This document shows, piece after piece, positions 43,650 through 52,262 of a stretch of DNA of 64,000 nt. A model generated the notes under the pieces. It searched no databases. It had not been told where the DNA came from and saw only the letters and a list, made by a program, of their open reading frames with translations. How positions within the stretch are numbered: position 1 is the stretch's first letter; each line of letters opens with the position of its first letter. The translations under genes were made by a program, and so were the position numbers. This DNA is from an uncultured Collinsella sp. (GTDB taxonomy: Bacteria; Actinomycetota; Coriobacteriia; Coriobacteriales; Coriobacteriaceae), in NCBI GenBank assembly GCA_900541645.1, contig UQKQ01000008.1, forward strand, positions 53,881 to 117,880. The letters run 5' to 3'.

Positions 43650-44369
43650 TTAGGACTTGAAAATAAAGTTTTGATAAGGGATTTGTCCAGTTAAGACGGT
43701 GCGGCAAGTAATGGCAATTAATTTGCCTCCGGAGTCATAAGCATGACGAGTTAGTTCGATGACCGGAAGTTTTGCAACACCATAATTGCTGGCTTCGGAA
43801 TCGCTAAGCTGACGTGCTCTATAGCTTTCTCGAGCAGATTGGACAGACTTGGACAACTCGTCCATGATTTTGCTAAATGCCTGAAAATCTAACTGATTAT
43901 TCGGAACGCGCGACTTTGAAATGAAGAACGTATCAGCGCCTATGAAGCTGCCTTCAAGTTCGTAGGTCAGTTCAAGACGCTGAATCTCATCACGACTTTG
44001 GCATCCAAATTGCTGGAGCATCATTACGGAAATTGGACGACCTGATGTGCGGCCGCCGAAATGTTTGGTGATGGTATCCGGATCAACACCATCGCAATGG
44101 CTTGCAAAGTCAAAGTCTAAAAGTGAATTGAGCTCGCTAACGCGTTTCGGTGCAACAAACGATCCCTTACCTTGGATTCGATAGATACTTCCACGACGCT
44201 CCAGCTCACTCATGGCAAGTCGGACGGTTGTTCTGCTTACGGCGTATTCGTCGCAAAGTTCCATTTCTGTTGGAAGTTTATCGTCTGCTTGATATACATC
44301 GACGATCTGCTTGAGCAGCGCGTCGGTGAGCTGTAAATAGAGTGGCCGTTTTTCGTGTGTATCGAGCAT
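43650..44369 (-). CDS. GntR/HutC-family regulator (third)
   Basis: 239 residues; ATG at 44369 is five bases after TGAGG. Winged helix (MELCDEYAVSRTTVRLAM) plus UTRA domain. It is more distant from the two NagR-like proteins. It lies downstream of the TIM-barrel gene on the same strand and is divergent from the LacE-type PTS at 45719, which it probably controls. AT-rich compared with lacR. Confidence 0.85.
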   Translation of the reverse strand: MLDTHEKRPLYLQLTDALLKQIVDVYQADDKLPTEMELCDEYAVSRTTVRLAMSELERRGSIYRIQGKGSFVAPKRVSELNSLLDFDFASHCDGVDPDTITKHFGGRTSGRPISVMMLQQFGCQSRDEIQRLELTYELEGSFIGADTFFISKSRVPNNQLDFQAFSKIMDELSKSVQSARESYRARQLSDSEASNYGVAKLPVIELTRHAYDSGGKLIAITCRTVLTGQIPYQNFIFKS

Positions 44370-44441
44370 TGGAGCCTCAGTTTGCATGTTGGTGGTATCC
44401 GATGGGTGCCTCAGTCGGGATGTAGCGTGGGCGAGGCTACC

Positions 44442-45362
44442 TTAACGTATCACAGAGCGGCTCAGCATGACGATCTGATGCCTGTAGCCACGAAGGGCTT
44501 GTCCAAGCGTGAAGATATTCTGGGGCAGACAAATACCGTTCATGGAGTCCCCGATATGTTGGAGGTCAGCGCCAGCGGCTTTTGCTGCAAGGCCTATTTT
44601 CTTAATGGTCTCGCTGTCGCAGGAGTCTTGACTTGTCCCGTTCGCCGCCATGACGAGAACCTTTTCTTCAATTGACTTGTCTACGTTGTGGGATCGTACA
44701 AAGTCTACGATGGCGCGCAGGTCTGCTTCTTGGAAGCAAGGGACAGTGTAGGGGGCTGGCACGAGAAGGATGTCGACGCCGAGATCAACAAACTTGCGCG
44801 CTATTTCGAGTGTCATGACAGGTTCCGCAACGCCCGCTCCATGCATTTTCCCGGCTATGACCAGGCCATCGAAATGCTCTTTGGAGAGTTTAATCGAATG
44901 GGCGATTGCATCGTTGGAGACGCCAGTTCCAGGGTTGCCTGTGAGGCAAATAAAATCAAATCCGAGTTCGTTGGCCTTTTCTAGGGTCTTGGGAGAGACG
45001 CGCCGACCCATAGGGATTTCTGTACGGGATTCAGACATTTCAGCCTCAATATCAACTGGTTCCAGATTGACGCCAATGGGCCTTCCGCATGCTCGCTTCA
45101 CCCAAGTGACCGGGTTTTCGGTGAGTTCATCCGGAATGCCGGCAATCACTGGATTGAACACATCGAGCGCGTTAAACAGAAGCAGGTCGGCACCTGCGGC
45201 ACGTTCGATTTCGGCATTAGTAACGCCGCCGAGAAATTGGGAAGAGGGTACGTTTTCTGCCATGATGGTACGTCCCTCGGAAGCCAGAATTGCCTGCTTT
45301 AGATCCATGGGTGACGTGGCGGCAAAATCGGATGCGGACATGTTCAGCAATCGTTTGGGCAT
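44442..45362 (-). CDS. TIM-barrel protein of unknown function linked to a PTS
   Basis: 306 residues; ATG at 45362 after AAGGAAG. Repeated beta-alpha units (AGADLLLFNALDVFNP, LGFDFICLTGNPGTG, DGLVIAGKMHGAG, LGVDILLVPAPYTVP) and QHIGDSMNG near the end indicate a TIM barrel. I recall similar uncharacterised proteins beside lactose/cellobiose PTS genes, but no reaction is established. An aldolase or isomerase acting on the transported sugar is possible. No obvious Schiff-base lysine is assigned. Confidence 0.65.
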   Translation of the reverse strand: MPKRLLNMSASDFAATSPMDLKQAILASEGRTIMAENVPSSQFLGGVTNAEIERAAGADLLLFNALDVFNPVIAGIPDELTENPVTWVKRACGRPIGVNLEPVDIEAEMSESRTEIPMGRRVSPKTLEKANELGFDFICLTGNPGTGVSNDAIAHSIKLSKEHFDGLVIAGKMHGAGVAEPVMTLEIARKFVDLGVDILLVPAPYTVPCFQEADLRAIVDFVRSHNVDKSIEEKVLVMAANGTSQDSCDSETIKKIGLAAKAAGADLQHIGDSMNGICLPQNIFTLGQALRGYRHQIVMLSRSVIR

Positions 45363-45718
45363 TATTACTTCCTTTGACTAGAGTGACAGGCTTGTGACAT
45401 TGTCCCTAATATTGTTACAACAATATATTTAATATGTTATATCCAATCGGTAAACGGTTACAAACTTATTGTACTGCTCCAAAAAAATAGCTATTAGCTG
45501 GACAAATCTAAAATTAAGCAACTGCCGTTCACCGAATAAAGATTTAAATTCTTGACATGTCGACAAAGCGGAAAAAGAATTGGTTATGACAAATCGCGCA
45601 AATGATATTACATTTCGCACGAGAACGTATTCACTTACATAAGCGGATACAAACTGGGATGACGACGGTTGAATCCGGATAAATCGTTGTGTGCCCGGCA
45701 ATCATGAAAGGATGCGTT
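45363..45718. promoter_or_regulatory. Divergent control region between TIM-barrel/GntR and LacE genes
   Basis: 356 AT-rich bases. The palindrome ATATTGTTACAACAATAT (45409-45426, eight-base arms) is a candidate GntR operator. The shared sugar motif occurs twice: CGGTAAACGGT at 45448-45458 and GCCGTTCACCG at 45524-45534. No gene is seen. Confidence 0.6.
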
Positions 45719-47413
45719 ATGGACGCTATCGTCAAATTCCTTGAAAAACACCAGGCTCTCTTCGACAAAATCTCAAAGAACATTTATCTGGTGGCGATTA
45801 AGGATGGCTTTCTCTCGAATATGCCAATTGTGCTGTTCTCGAGCCTGTTCCTTCTTCTTTCGACGCTCCCTGCCTATGTAGGCATCGCGCTTCCGTCTGA
45901 GGTGCTGGATTTCTTTAATAAAATCTATGCATATACCATGGGGCTTCTTGGCATTATGGTGGCCGGCACCACGGCGAGCTCACTTGCCATGTCGATGAAC
46001 CGCCGCATGCCTTCGGGCAAATCTCTTAACCCCACCTCGTGCATGGTTTGCGCCATGTGCGGCATGTTCTTGCTATCGGTGACGAACGATGTTGTCTCGA
46101 TTGGCGGAGCAGATACATCTGTTTTTGAAACCGGCTATATGGGAACCAAGGGTTTTCTCGCTGCGTTCGTATCCGCATTCTTGACCGTTAATATCTATAA
46201 GGTGTGCATTAGCCATAATGTGACGATCAAGCTCCCCAAAGAGGTCCCTGGCGCTATTGCGCAGAGTTTTCGCGATATCTTTGCGTTTGGGTTTTCAATC
46301 CTTGCGTGCGCCGTTATCGATCTCGCGAGCCGTACGCTGCTTGCTGTGCCGTTCGCCAATTTGGTATCTGCTCTAATCTCGCCGCTGTTCTCCGCGGTCG
46401 ACACCTATCCTGGCATGGCGCTTATCGAAGGCGCGGTCGCACTTTTCCAATTTATGGGTATTCACGGTGCTTCGGTTGTCATGAGCCCGATCAATGCTGC
46501 GCTCTACGGCAATACCGTTACCAATCTTGAGGTTTTCCAAGCAGGTGGACACCCGTCAATTGCTCTCACGCAGGACTTTACAAGCTTCATCGGCGGTCTG
46601 GGCGGTTCTGGCTGCACGTTCATCGTTCCTATTATCCTGATCATGTTTATGCGTTCCAAGCAGCTTAAAGCCATGGGCAAGGCATCGATTATCCCGGTGA
46701 TTTTTGGAGTTAACGAGCCCGTTCTCTTCGGTATGCCGATCGTTCTCAATCCCTATATGTTCGTGCCCTTCCTAGCGGCTCCTATGGTCAACGCCATAAT
46801 CGGTAAGTTTTTCATTGACGTAATTGGAATGAACGCCCCCATGTATACCATGCCGTGGGCGCTTCCCGGCCCAATCGGTGCATTTCTCACCACGGGTCTC
46901 GATCTACGTTCTCTCGTATTGATGGCAGTGCTGTTGGTCGTTGACTTTGTGATTTACTATCCGTTCTGCAAGGCGTATGACCATCAGCTTTGTTTGGAGG
47001 AGTCTGCAAAGGAAGCTGCAGGAACCTCGGATGCAGATGCTATTGCCGCACAAGAAAATGCCGCAAAAGCTCTGGAGGCGGTAAAGAGCAAGGCGGAGCA
47101 GATCCGCGTGCTTGTGCTTTGCCAGGGTGCCGGCACTTCAACTCTCTTGGCAAATGCTCTTCGCGAAGGTGCCGCTGCTAAGGGTATTGATCTGGTTTCT
47201 CAGTCCGGCGCGTACGGAAGCCACTATGAGACAATGGATCAGTACAACGTGATTGTTCTGGCGCCCCAGGCACGCATGTACTATGACGCTATGAAGGCCG
47301 ATACCGATCGCCTTGGAATTAAACTGCTCACCACAAGGGGCAAGCAGTATATCGACCTTACCAACGATCCCGAAGGTGCAATTGACTGGATCGTTCAGGA
47401 GCTGGCCAAATAG
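45719..47413 (+). CDS. PTS lactose/cellobiose-family IICB (LacE-like, third copy)
   Basis: 564 residues; ATG at 45719 after AAAGGA. IIC (about residues 1-430, with INRRMPSGKSLNP near 100 and VHGASVV-like GIHGASVVMSP) is joined by an Ala/Glu-rich linker to a IIB domain with the phosphocysteine in LCQGAGTST. It needs a separate IIA; only LacF at 58406 is in the window. It is close to the two lac PTS proteins. The substrate, a beta-linked disaccharide, is inferred. Confidence 0.87.
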   Translation: MDAIVKFLEKHQALFDKISKNIYLVAIKDGFLSNMPIVLFSSLFLLLSTLPAYVGIALPSEVLDFFNKIYAYTMGLLGIMVAGTTASSLAMSMNRRMPSGKSLNPTSCMVCAMCGMFLLSVTNDVVSIGGADTSVFETGYMGTKGFLAAFVSAFLTVNIYKVCISHNVTIKLPKEVPGAIAQSFRDIFAFGFSILACAVIDLASRTLLAVPFANLVSALISPLFSAVDTYPGMALIEGAVALFQFMGIHGASVVMSPINAALYGNTVTNLEVFQAGGHPSIALTQDFTSFIGGLGGSGCTFIVPIILIMFMRSKQLKAMGKASIIPVIFGVNEPVLFGMPIVLNPYMFVPFLAAPMVNAIIGKFFIDVIGMNAPMYTMPWALPGPIGAFLTTGLDLRSLVLMAVLLVVDFVIYYPFCKAYDHQLCLEESAKEAAGTSDADAIAAQENAAKALEAVKSKAEQIRVLVLCQGAGTSTLLANALREGAAAKGIDLVSQSGAYGSHYETMDQYNVIVLAPQARMYYDAMKADTDRLGIKLLTTRGKQYIDLTNDPEGAIDWIVQELAK

Positions 47414-47773
47414 CGGATGCACTTCGTCGTTGATCCGTCGGTGCGTAGTACGGCCTCGCAGCTTATTGAGCTGCGGGGCCGTATTTCGTTGAGTATCTAA
47501 TTGAGACAATGAGCGCAACCGTCGTGAGATCGCATTGGCGCTATCCGAGTCACCGACAAACTGTCTTCCATCTATGTGACCCAAAGGTCATCTCCGCTAG
47601 GCCGACGATGCAAATGACTCTGCTTCCTTTGGGTCCGAACGGGACATTGGCTCGCCCTTGCCAAATCCCACGAAGATAGAACTCGATTTGCTCGTGGCGC
47701 ATGCATCAAAGAGTTTTTGATCAAGGTGCGCCTTCTCAACGCATTGATTCAAAACAAATATTCAGTTTGTGGG
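47414..47773. other. Intergenic sequence with a terminator and a possible coding remnant
   Basis: Terminator at 47449-47486. On the minus strand 47746-47597 reads without stop as a protein-like segment ending GFGKGEPMSRSDPKE...ASSA, but has no plausible start or ribosome site. It could be the decayed end of a gene. Nothing else is seen. Confidence 0.4.
47449..47486 (+). terminator. Terminator after the LacE-like gene
   Basis: ACGGCCTCGCAGCT (47449-47462) with AGCTGCGGGGCCGT (47468-47481), one wobble, then ATTT. Confidence 0.7.
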
Positions 47774-48079
47774 CTAGACCAGGCGGGCGTAGTCCTGTGA
47801 CTGATGAAAGATGTGGGCGATATAGATTGTTTCGTGCTCAAACTTGTATAGACACACGTAGTTGTTGACGGGAAACGATCGGTAATAACGTGCCGCCAGC
47901 TCTTGCATGTGCGAGAGGGGACGTAGGAGCGGCTGCTCGCGAAGCAGATCAAGCTGATATTCAAACTCAGCGACAAAATTGCCTGCTGCGCGCGGATTCT
48001 TGAGGATTTGGGCAAGGTATCCGACGATACTCTCGTACTCATATCGCGCGCTTTTGAGTATTACGACGTTATAGGTCAT
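47774..48079 (-). CDS. RelE/ParE-family toxin
   Basis: 101 residues, the usual size. The pattern SARYEYESIVGYLAQ, PLLRPL and the terminal YRSFPVNNYVCLYKF...IYIAHIFH fits ParE/RelE-type toxins, which target gyrase or ribosome-bound mRNA. The start overlaps the antitoxin stop by 11 bases, typical of a coupled pair. Codon use is AT-richer than the lac genes around it. Confidence 0.85.
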   Translation of the reverse strand: MTYNVVILKSARYEYESIVGYLAQILKNPRAAGNFVAEFEYQLDLLREQPLLRPLSHMQELAARYYRSFPVNNYVCLYKFEHETIYIAHIFHQSQDYARLV

Positions 48080-48335
48080 ATTTGTCTCGTATCGAAGCCG
48101 CGAAGGATTCGTAGTCGCTGTAGTCGCCTTGCGATATTTCGTCTTCTGCCAACATCATACGAGACAACAGTTTTGCCTTGGCGATTTCTTCTTGCATGAG
48201 GCGATACTGGTCGCTGCTGATGCAGTGCATGGCCTCGTAGCCGTTCTTGGTTACGGTGACGTCGCGCTCAGACTCAACAAGCGCGGTAAATGCGGCGGTG
48301 TCCTTCATGTCTCGGACGGGCACACAAGCGGACAT
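48069..48335 (-). CDS. Phd/YefM-like antitoxin
   Basis: 88 residues; ATG at 48335 follows AAAGGAGGT. N-terminal VPVRDMKDTAAFTALVES and VTVTKNGYEAMHCIS match the DNA-binding half of Phd/YefM antitoxins; the C-terminal half is helical and should cover the toxin. It precedes and overlaps the toxin gene. The palindromic GTACCACGGTAT near 48364-48375 may be its operator. Confidence 0.85.
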   Translation of the reverse strand: MSACVPVRDMKDTAAFTALVESERDVTVTKNGYEAMHCISSDQYRLMQEEIAKAKLLSRMMLAEDEISQGDYSDYESFAASIRDKYDL

Positions 48336-48400
48336 GGGTACCTCCTTTGCGTTGGGACATAATTGTACCACGGTATATTAAAACGTCGGCGTCGTCGAAT

Positions 48401-48459
48401 TATCTCAATCTGTAACAGTTGGGAGTAGAAAACCGAGTTAGATGTTACAGATCGAGATA
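48401..48459. repeat. TCTCGATCTGTAACA palindromic repeat, copy 2
   Basis: Arms TATCTCAATCTGTAACA (48401-48417) and 48443-48459. Confidence 0.8.
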
Positions 48460-48482
48460 TTCTGCTTCGGGCTACCCGTTTG

Positions 48483-48537
48483 TCTCGATCTGTAACAGGT
48501 AGACGTGAAAAACCGGGCTACGTGTTACAGATCGAGA
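48483..48537. repeat. TCTCGATCTGTAACA palindromic repeat, copy 3
   Basis: Perfect 15-base arms 48483-48497 and 48523-48537. Confidence 0.8.
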
Positions 48538-48560
48538 TCTTCAAGTTCGGACCGCTCGTT

Positions 48561-48619
48561 TGTCTTGATCTGTAACAGGTAGGACCGAAAATCCCTGCTA
48601 GATGTTACAGATCGAGACA
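48561..48619. repeat. TCTCGATCTGTAACA palindromic repeat, copy 4
   Basis: Arms TGTCTTGATCTGTAACA (48561-48577) and 48603-48619, with one wobble. Confidence 0.8.
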
Positions 48620-48641
48620 GACGGCCTGCTCGGGCCGAGCC

Positions 48642-48689
48642 AAAACAAAAAGGCCGCATACGAACCCGTGGAGGGATTCGTATGCGGCC
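48642..48689 (-). terminator. Terminator of the first lacE-lacG operon
   Basis: Perfect 13-base stem GGCCGCATACGAA (48652-48664) with 48677-48689; the A run at 48642-48651 gives a minus-strand U run. Confidence 0.85.
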
Positions 48690-48711
48690 GACAGGGGGTA
48701 TGCGGCAAAAG

Positions 48712-50133
48712 TTAGGCCATGAGCAGGCCGGTCTCCGCGACGTTCTTGTACCAGTACGCGCTCGCCTTGGGATAGCGCTTCTGGGTCTCAAAGTCGATGT
48801 AGAACAGGCCGTAGCGCTTGTTGTAGCCGTTGGTCCAGGAGAACTGATCCTGCAGCGACCACACAAAGTAGCCGTCGACGTTTACGCCGCCGTCAATCGC
48901 CTTGAGGATCCATGCGAGATGCTGACGCATATAGTCGATGCGAGGGGCGTCATCGATAAAGCCGTCCTCGAAGTCGTCCTTATAGCCCATGCCGTTCTCG
49001 GTGATGTAGATCTTCTTGTAGTTGGGGTAATCGTTCTTAATGCGGAGCAACAGGTCGTACAGGCCCTCGGGATAGATGATCCAGTCCCAATCGGTCGTGG
49101 GAACGCCTTCGCGCACGCATGCCTCGCCCACGCCCTTGAGGAACCAGCGCGAGGAGCCCTTGTCGCCGGTGCCATTGTGGTTGATGTCGTTTTCGCCCTC
49201 GGCGGCACGCAGGAACTGGCACTTGTAGGTGTTGACGCCCAGGCAATCGTTGTAGGGGAGCGCGGCGGTCAACGCGGCGATGTCCTCGTCGCGGACGTCG
49301 AGCTCGCCGCCGGCGATATGGGCCAGCTTGGTTGCGGCTTCCATGGTGTCGGCTGCATAGTGGCCGCGGAAGGTGGCGTCAAGTACCCAGCGGTTGTTGA
49401 TGACGTCGGCCATGCGGGCGGCCTCGCAGTCGGCAGCGCTGTTGGGATCGAGGGGATACTTGGGCTCCAGGTTCTGGACAATGCCGATCTCGCCCTCAAA
49501 GCCGCCCTCATGGAAGGCGACGACAGCCTTGGCATGGGCCACCATCATGTTGTGCATGAGCTGGAAGGCCTTGTCCAGGCGGTATTTCTCGCCGTGCGGC
49601 CAGTTGCCAACGATAAAGCTGCCCTCGGCGGTTGCGGGAATCTCGTTAAAGGTAAACCAGTGCTTGACCTCGGTGAACTCGGCAAAGCAGAACTTGGCGT
49701 ACTCGACAAAGGCGTCGATCGTCGTGCGCGTCAGGAATCCCTCGCCGCCGTTCTGGTAAAAGGCCTCGGGTGTATCGAAGTGATCGAGCGTGACATAGGG
49801 GATAACGCCGGCATTGTTGCAGGTGGCGAAAAGCTCGTGATAGAAAGCGACGCCCTCGGGGTTAATCTCGCCGGTGCCACTGGGGAAGATACGGCTCCAA
49901 GCTATGGAGACACGGATGCCGTTGATGCCGAAGCGCTGGCACAGGTCGATATCGACCGGATATTTGTTGTAGAAGTCGCTTGCAGGGTCGGGGGAGAAGC
50001 GACCCTGAGCTGCCAGGAAATCGTCCCAGGGCACTTTGCCCTTGCCGTGCGTGCGGGTCTCGCCCTCAACCTGGTAAGCGGCGGTGGCGCCGCCAAACAC
50101 AAAGCCGTCGGGGAACTGCATGGGGTTGTTCAT
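48712..50133 (-). CDS. lacG: 6-phospho-beta-galactosidase (GH1, copy 1)
   Basis: 473 residues. The acid/base is E164 (TFNEIP) and the nucleophile E379 (YITENGMGY). The end motif FSWTNGYNKRYGLFY carries the Ser, Lys and Tyr that bind the 6-phosphate, and the sequence as a whole follows LacG more than 6-phospho-beta-glucosidases. It splits lactose-6-P into galactose-6-P and glucose. It lies downstream of a LacE-type PTS on the same strand, separated by a hairpin, and AAAGGAT precedes its ATG. Confidence 0.9.
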   Translation of the reverse strand: MNNPMQFPDGFVFGGATAAYQVEGETRTHGKGKVPWDDFLAAQGRFSPDPASDFYNKYPVDIDLCQRFGINGIRVSIAWSRIFPSGTGEINPEGVAFYHELFATCNNAGVIPYVTLDHFDTPEAFYQNGGEGFLTRTTIDAFVEYAKFCFAEFTEVKHWFTFNEIPATAEGSFIVGNWPHGEKYRLDKAFQLMHNMMVAHAKAVVAFHEGGFEGEIGIVQNLEPKYPLDPNSAADCEAARMADVINNRWVLDATFRGHYAADTMEAATKLAHIAGGELDVRDEDIAALTAALPYNDCLGVNTYKCQFLRAAEGENDINHNGTGDKGSSRWFLKGVGEACVREGVPTTDWDWIIYPEGLYDLLLRIKNDYPNYKKIYITENGMGYKDDFEDGFIDDAPRIDYMRQHLAWILKAIDGGVNVDGYFVWSLQDQFSWTNGYNKRYGLFYIDFETQKRYPKASAYWYKNVAETGLLMA

Positions 50134-50167
50134 AAGTCATCCTTTCTGTGGGATACGAATAGGGAGA

Positions 50168-50194
50168 GGTGCCCGAACTGGGGATCCGGGCACC
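50168..50194 (-). other. Intercistronic hairpin between PTS and lacG (cassette 1)
   Basis: GGTGCCCG (50168-50175) pairs with CGGGCACC (50187-50194). No U run. A hairpin occupies the same place in cassette 2 (55011-55044), so it may set relative expression or stabilise one half of the mRNA. Confidence 0.55.
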
Positions 50195-50208
50195 AACAGA
50201 GGGAGGAA

Positions 50209-51987
50209 CTAGTCGAGGTTCTCGCGGAGCCACTTGATGGCGCCGGCGGGGTCGCGGGTAAGGTCGATATATTCCTTGCCGCGCGGGGCGAGCAGCTTAA
50301 TGCCCAGACGATCGGTGTCGGCCTTCATGTCGTTGTAGTAGCTACGAACCTGCGGAGCGAGCACGATGACGTCGTACTGATCCATGATGGCAGTGTGCTG
50401 GCCATAGGCGCCTGCGGAGGAAGCGATGTTCTCTCCGGTCTGTGCGGCACCTTCCTTGATGGCGTTGGCAAGCATGGCAGAGGTGCCGGCGCCGGCGCAC
50501 AGGACGAGGACCTTCAGGCCATCGACATCCTTCTTGGCGGATGCATCGGCAGCGGGCTCGGGCTGATCGGCGACAGGCTTGCTGTCGGCGGCGGCAACGG
50601 TCGTCTCGACGGAAGCGGTGGCCTGCTCGACAGCGGGCGTAGAGGCGTTGGCGGCGACGGAAGCGGCACCATCGGACTCGAGTCCCAGCTCGGCGGCGCG
50701 CTCGGCCTCCTGGTCGCAGAGCAGCTTATCGTATGCCTTCAAGAACGGCAGGTAGATGATGGCGTCCAGCAAGATGATGATCGCGACAAATACCAGGGCG
50801 ATAAGCTGGAAGTTCGTGGTGATGAAGATGCCGATGGGGGCAGGGGTAGCCCAAGGCACCACGAAGGAGAAGCCGTTCATACCCACATTGTCGATAAAGA
50901 ACTTGGCAACACTCACGTTGACGCAGCCGGCGGCAACAAAGGGGATGAGCATGTAGGGGTTAAGGATCATCGGCGCGCCAAAGAGCAGCGGTTCGTTGAC
51001 GGCGAAGGCAACAGGGACAATCGAGGCCTTACCGACGGCTTTGAGCTGCTTGGACTTCATGAAGAGAATCAGCAGAAGCGGCACGATGAACGTGGCGCCG
51101 GTGCCGCCGAACTCACCCACGAGCGACATGTTAAAGGTGAGGGAGTGGGCGGGGTGGCCGCCTGCCAGCAGAACCTGCAGGTTCTCGGCCTGGTTGGCAA
51201 GACGGATGGGGTCGATGCCCGGCTGGACGATCGAGGGGCCGTGGACGCCGATGAACCAGAAGAACGCGGTGGCTGCCTGGATAAGGATAAGGCCAGGATA
51301 GGTTTCTGCAGCGGTAAAGAGCGGGGAGAGCAGTTTGATAAGCAGCTCGGAGAACGGAACGCCCATGAGGTTGCGCACGACGACATCGATGATGCCGCAG
51401 ATGATGACGGCGCCGCCAAAGGGGATAATGTCGCGGAAGTTCTGAGCGATGGCGCCCGGGACCTCCTTGGGCAGCTTAATGGTCAGATCGCGCGAGACGC
51501 AGAATTTGTAGACCCACACGGTGATGAACGCGGCGATATAGGCCGAGAACAGACCGCGCGTGCCCATGCTGGTGCAATCGAAGACCGAAAGTTCGGAGCC
51601 GTTGAACTTGGTGGTGAACTGCGTAACGGCGAGCAGCAGCATGCTGCACTGGGCGGCCACCATGGTGGAACCGTCGTTGAGCACTTTGCCGGCGGGCATG
51701 CGACGGTTCATGGAAGCCGTGAAGTTCTTGGCAGTGGTGCCAGCAACCATGATGCCCATAACGCCCATGGTGAAGTTGTACAGCTTGTTGCACCAGTCGA
51801 TAAGCGGCTGGGGCAGCGTGATGCCGACTACGCCGGGAAGGGTGGCGATCAGCAGGAAGATCGAAGAGGTGAGGACGATGGGCATGCACCCAAGGAATCC
51901 GTCCTTAATGGCCTGGAGGTAGGCGTTCCTCGAGATCTTCTCAAAGAACGGTTGATGCTTTTCGAGCATCTTTACGATGGCGTCCAT
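50209..51987 (-). CDS. lacE: PTS lactose-family IICB (cassette 1)
   Basis: 592 residues. The IIC domain (about 1-430; MNRRMPAGKVLN, GVHGPSIVQPG, FAVNEPLLFGAP) is followed by an Ala/Val/Pro linker and a IIB domain with the phosphocysteine in LCAGAGTSA. It imports and phosphorylates lactose or a related beta-galactoside with LacF. AAAGGAG before the ATG. It is first in an operon with lacG and divergent from a LacI regulator across a 24-base palindromic operator. Confidence 0.9.
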   Translation of the reverse strand: MDAIVKMLEKHQPFFEKISRNAYLQAIKDGFLGCMPIVLTSSIFLLIATLPGVVGITLPQPLIDWCNKLYNFTMGVMGIMVAGTTAKNFTASMNRRMPAGKVLNDGSTMVAAQCSMLLLAVTQFTTKFNGSELSVFDCTSMGTRGLFSAYIAAFITVWVYKFCVSRDLTIKLPKEVPGAIAQNFRDIIPFGGAVIICGIIDVVVRNLMGVPFSELLIKLLSPLFTAAETYPGLILIQAATAFFWFIGVHGPSIVQPGIDPIRLANQAENLQVLLAGGHPAHSLTFNMSLVGEFGGTGATFIVPLLLILFMKSKQLKAVGKASIVPVAFAVNEPLLFGAPMILNPYMLIPFVAAGCVNVSVAKFFIDNVGMNGFSFVVPWATPAPIGIFITTNFQLIALVFVAIIILLDAIIYLPFLKAYDKLLCDQEAERAAELGLESDGAASVAANASTPAVEQATASVETTVAAADSKPVADQPEPAADASAKKDVDGLKVLVLCAGAGTSAMLANAIKEGAAQTGENIASSAGAYGQHTAIMDQYDVIVLAPQVRSYYNDMKADTDRLGIKLLAPRGKEYIDLTRDPAGAIKWLRENLD

Positions 51988-52088
51988 AGAGCTCCTTTGC
52001 TACTTAATGCGCGACGCATGTGGATGGAACTGGTCGTCGATGGATGGTCAGGACTGCCCGGAAACCTTCCTGCTTAAGGAAGGCATTG

Positions 52089-52112
52089 CGAAATGACAAC
52101 GTTGTCATTTCG
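52089..52112. promoter_or_regulatory. LacI-type operator (cassette 1)
   Basis: A 24-base perfect palindrome (CGAAATGACAAC then GTTGTCATTTCG), with a second partial site AATGACAACGT at 52115-52125. Same AATGnnAACGTT core as the sites at 56888 and 57007. Lies between divergent lacE and lacI. Confidence 0.8.
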
Positions 52113-52156
52113 TTAATGACAACGTAAGACATTTTTGGAAGAGCAACAAGGATTTA

Positions 52157-52168
52157 CGGGTGAACGGT
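52157..52168 (+). promoter_or_regulatory. Shared sugar-operon motif (cassette 1)
   Basis: CGGGTGAACGGT, one of eight GTRAACG-type sites found between genes in the sugar region. Confidence 0.45.
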
Positions 52169-52262
52169 CGATATTGTCCGATAAACGGCTGATTTGTCAG
52201 TCGGGCAGGTAGTGTATGCTAGAACGCAAAAAACAAGCGATGTAAAACCGACTGGAGAAGTA

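Larger units (their letters stand above)
48336..48711. other. Intergenic sequence with three tandem palindromic repeats
   Basis: Antitoxin promoter at the left edge, then repeat copies at 48401, 48483 and 48561 spaced about 80 bases, then the lacG terminator. No gene. Confidence 0.7.

Noticed and set aside
48401..48619. Three regularly spaced repeats considered as a CRISPR array
   Set aside because: The unit is a large palindrome with variable centre, the linkers are themselves related, and no cas gene is near.
48682..52077. Open frame of more than 1,100 codons opposite lacG and lacE
   Set aside because: Antisense shadow caused by codon bias; the minus-strand genes have complete family motifs.
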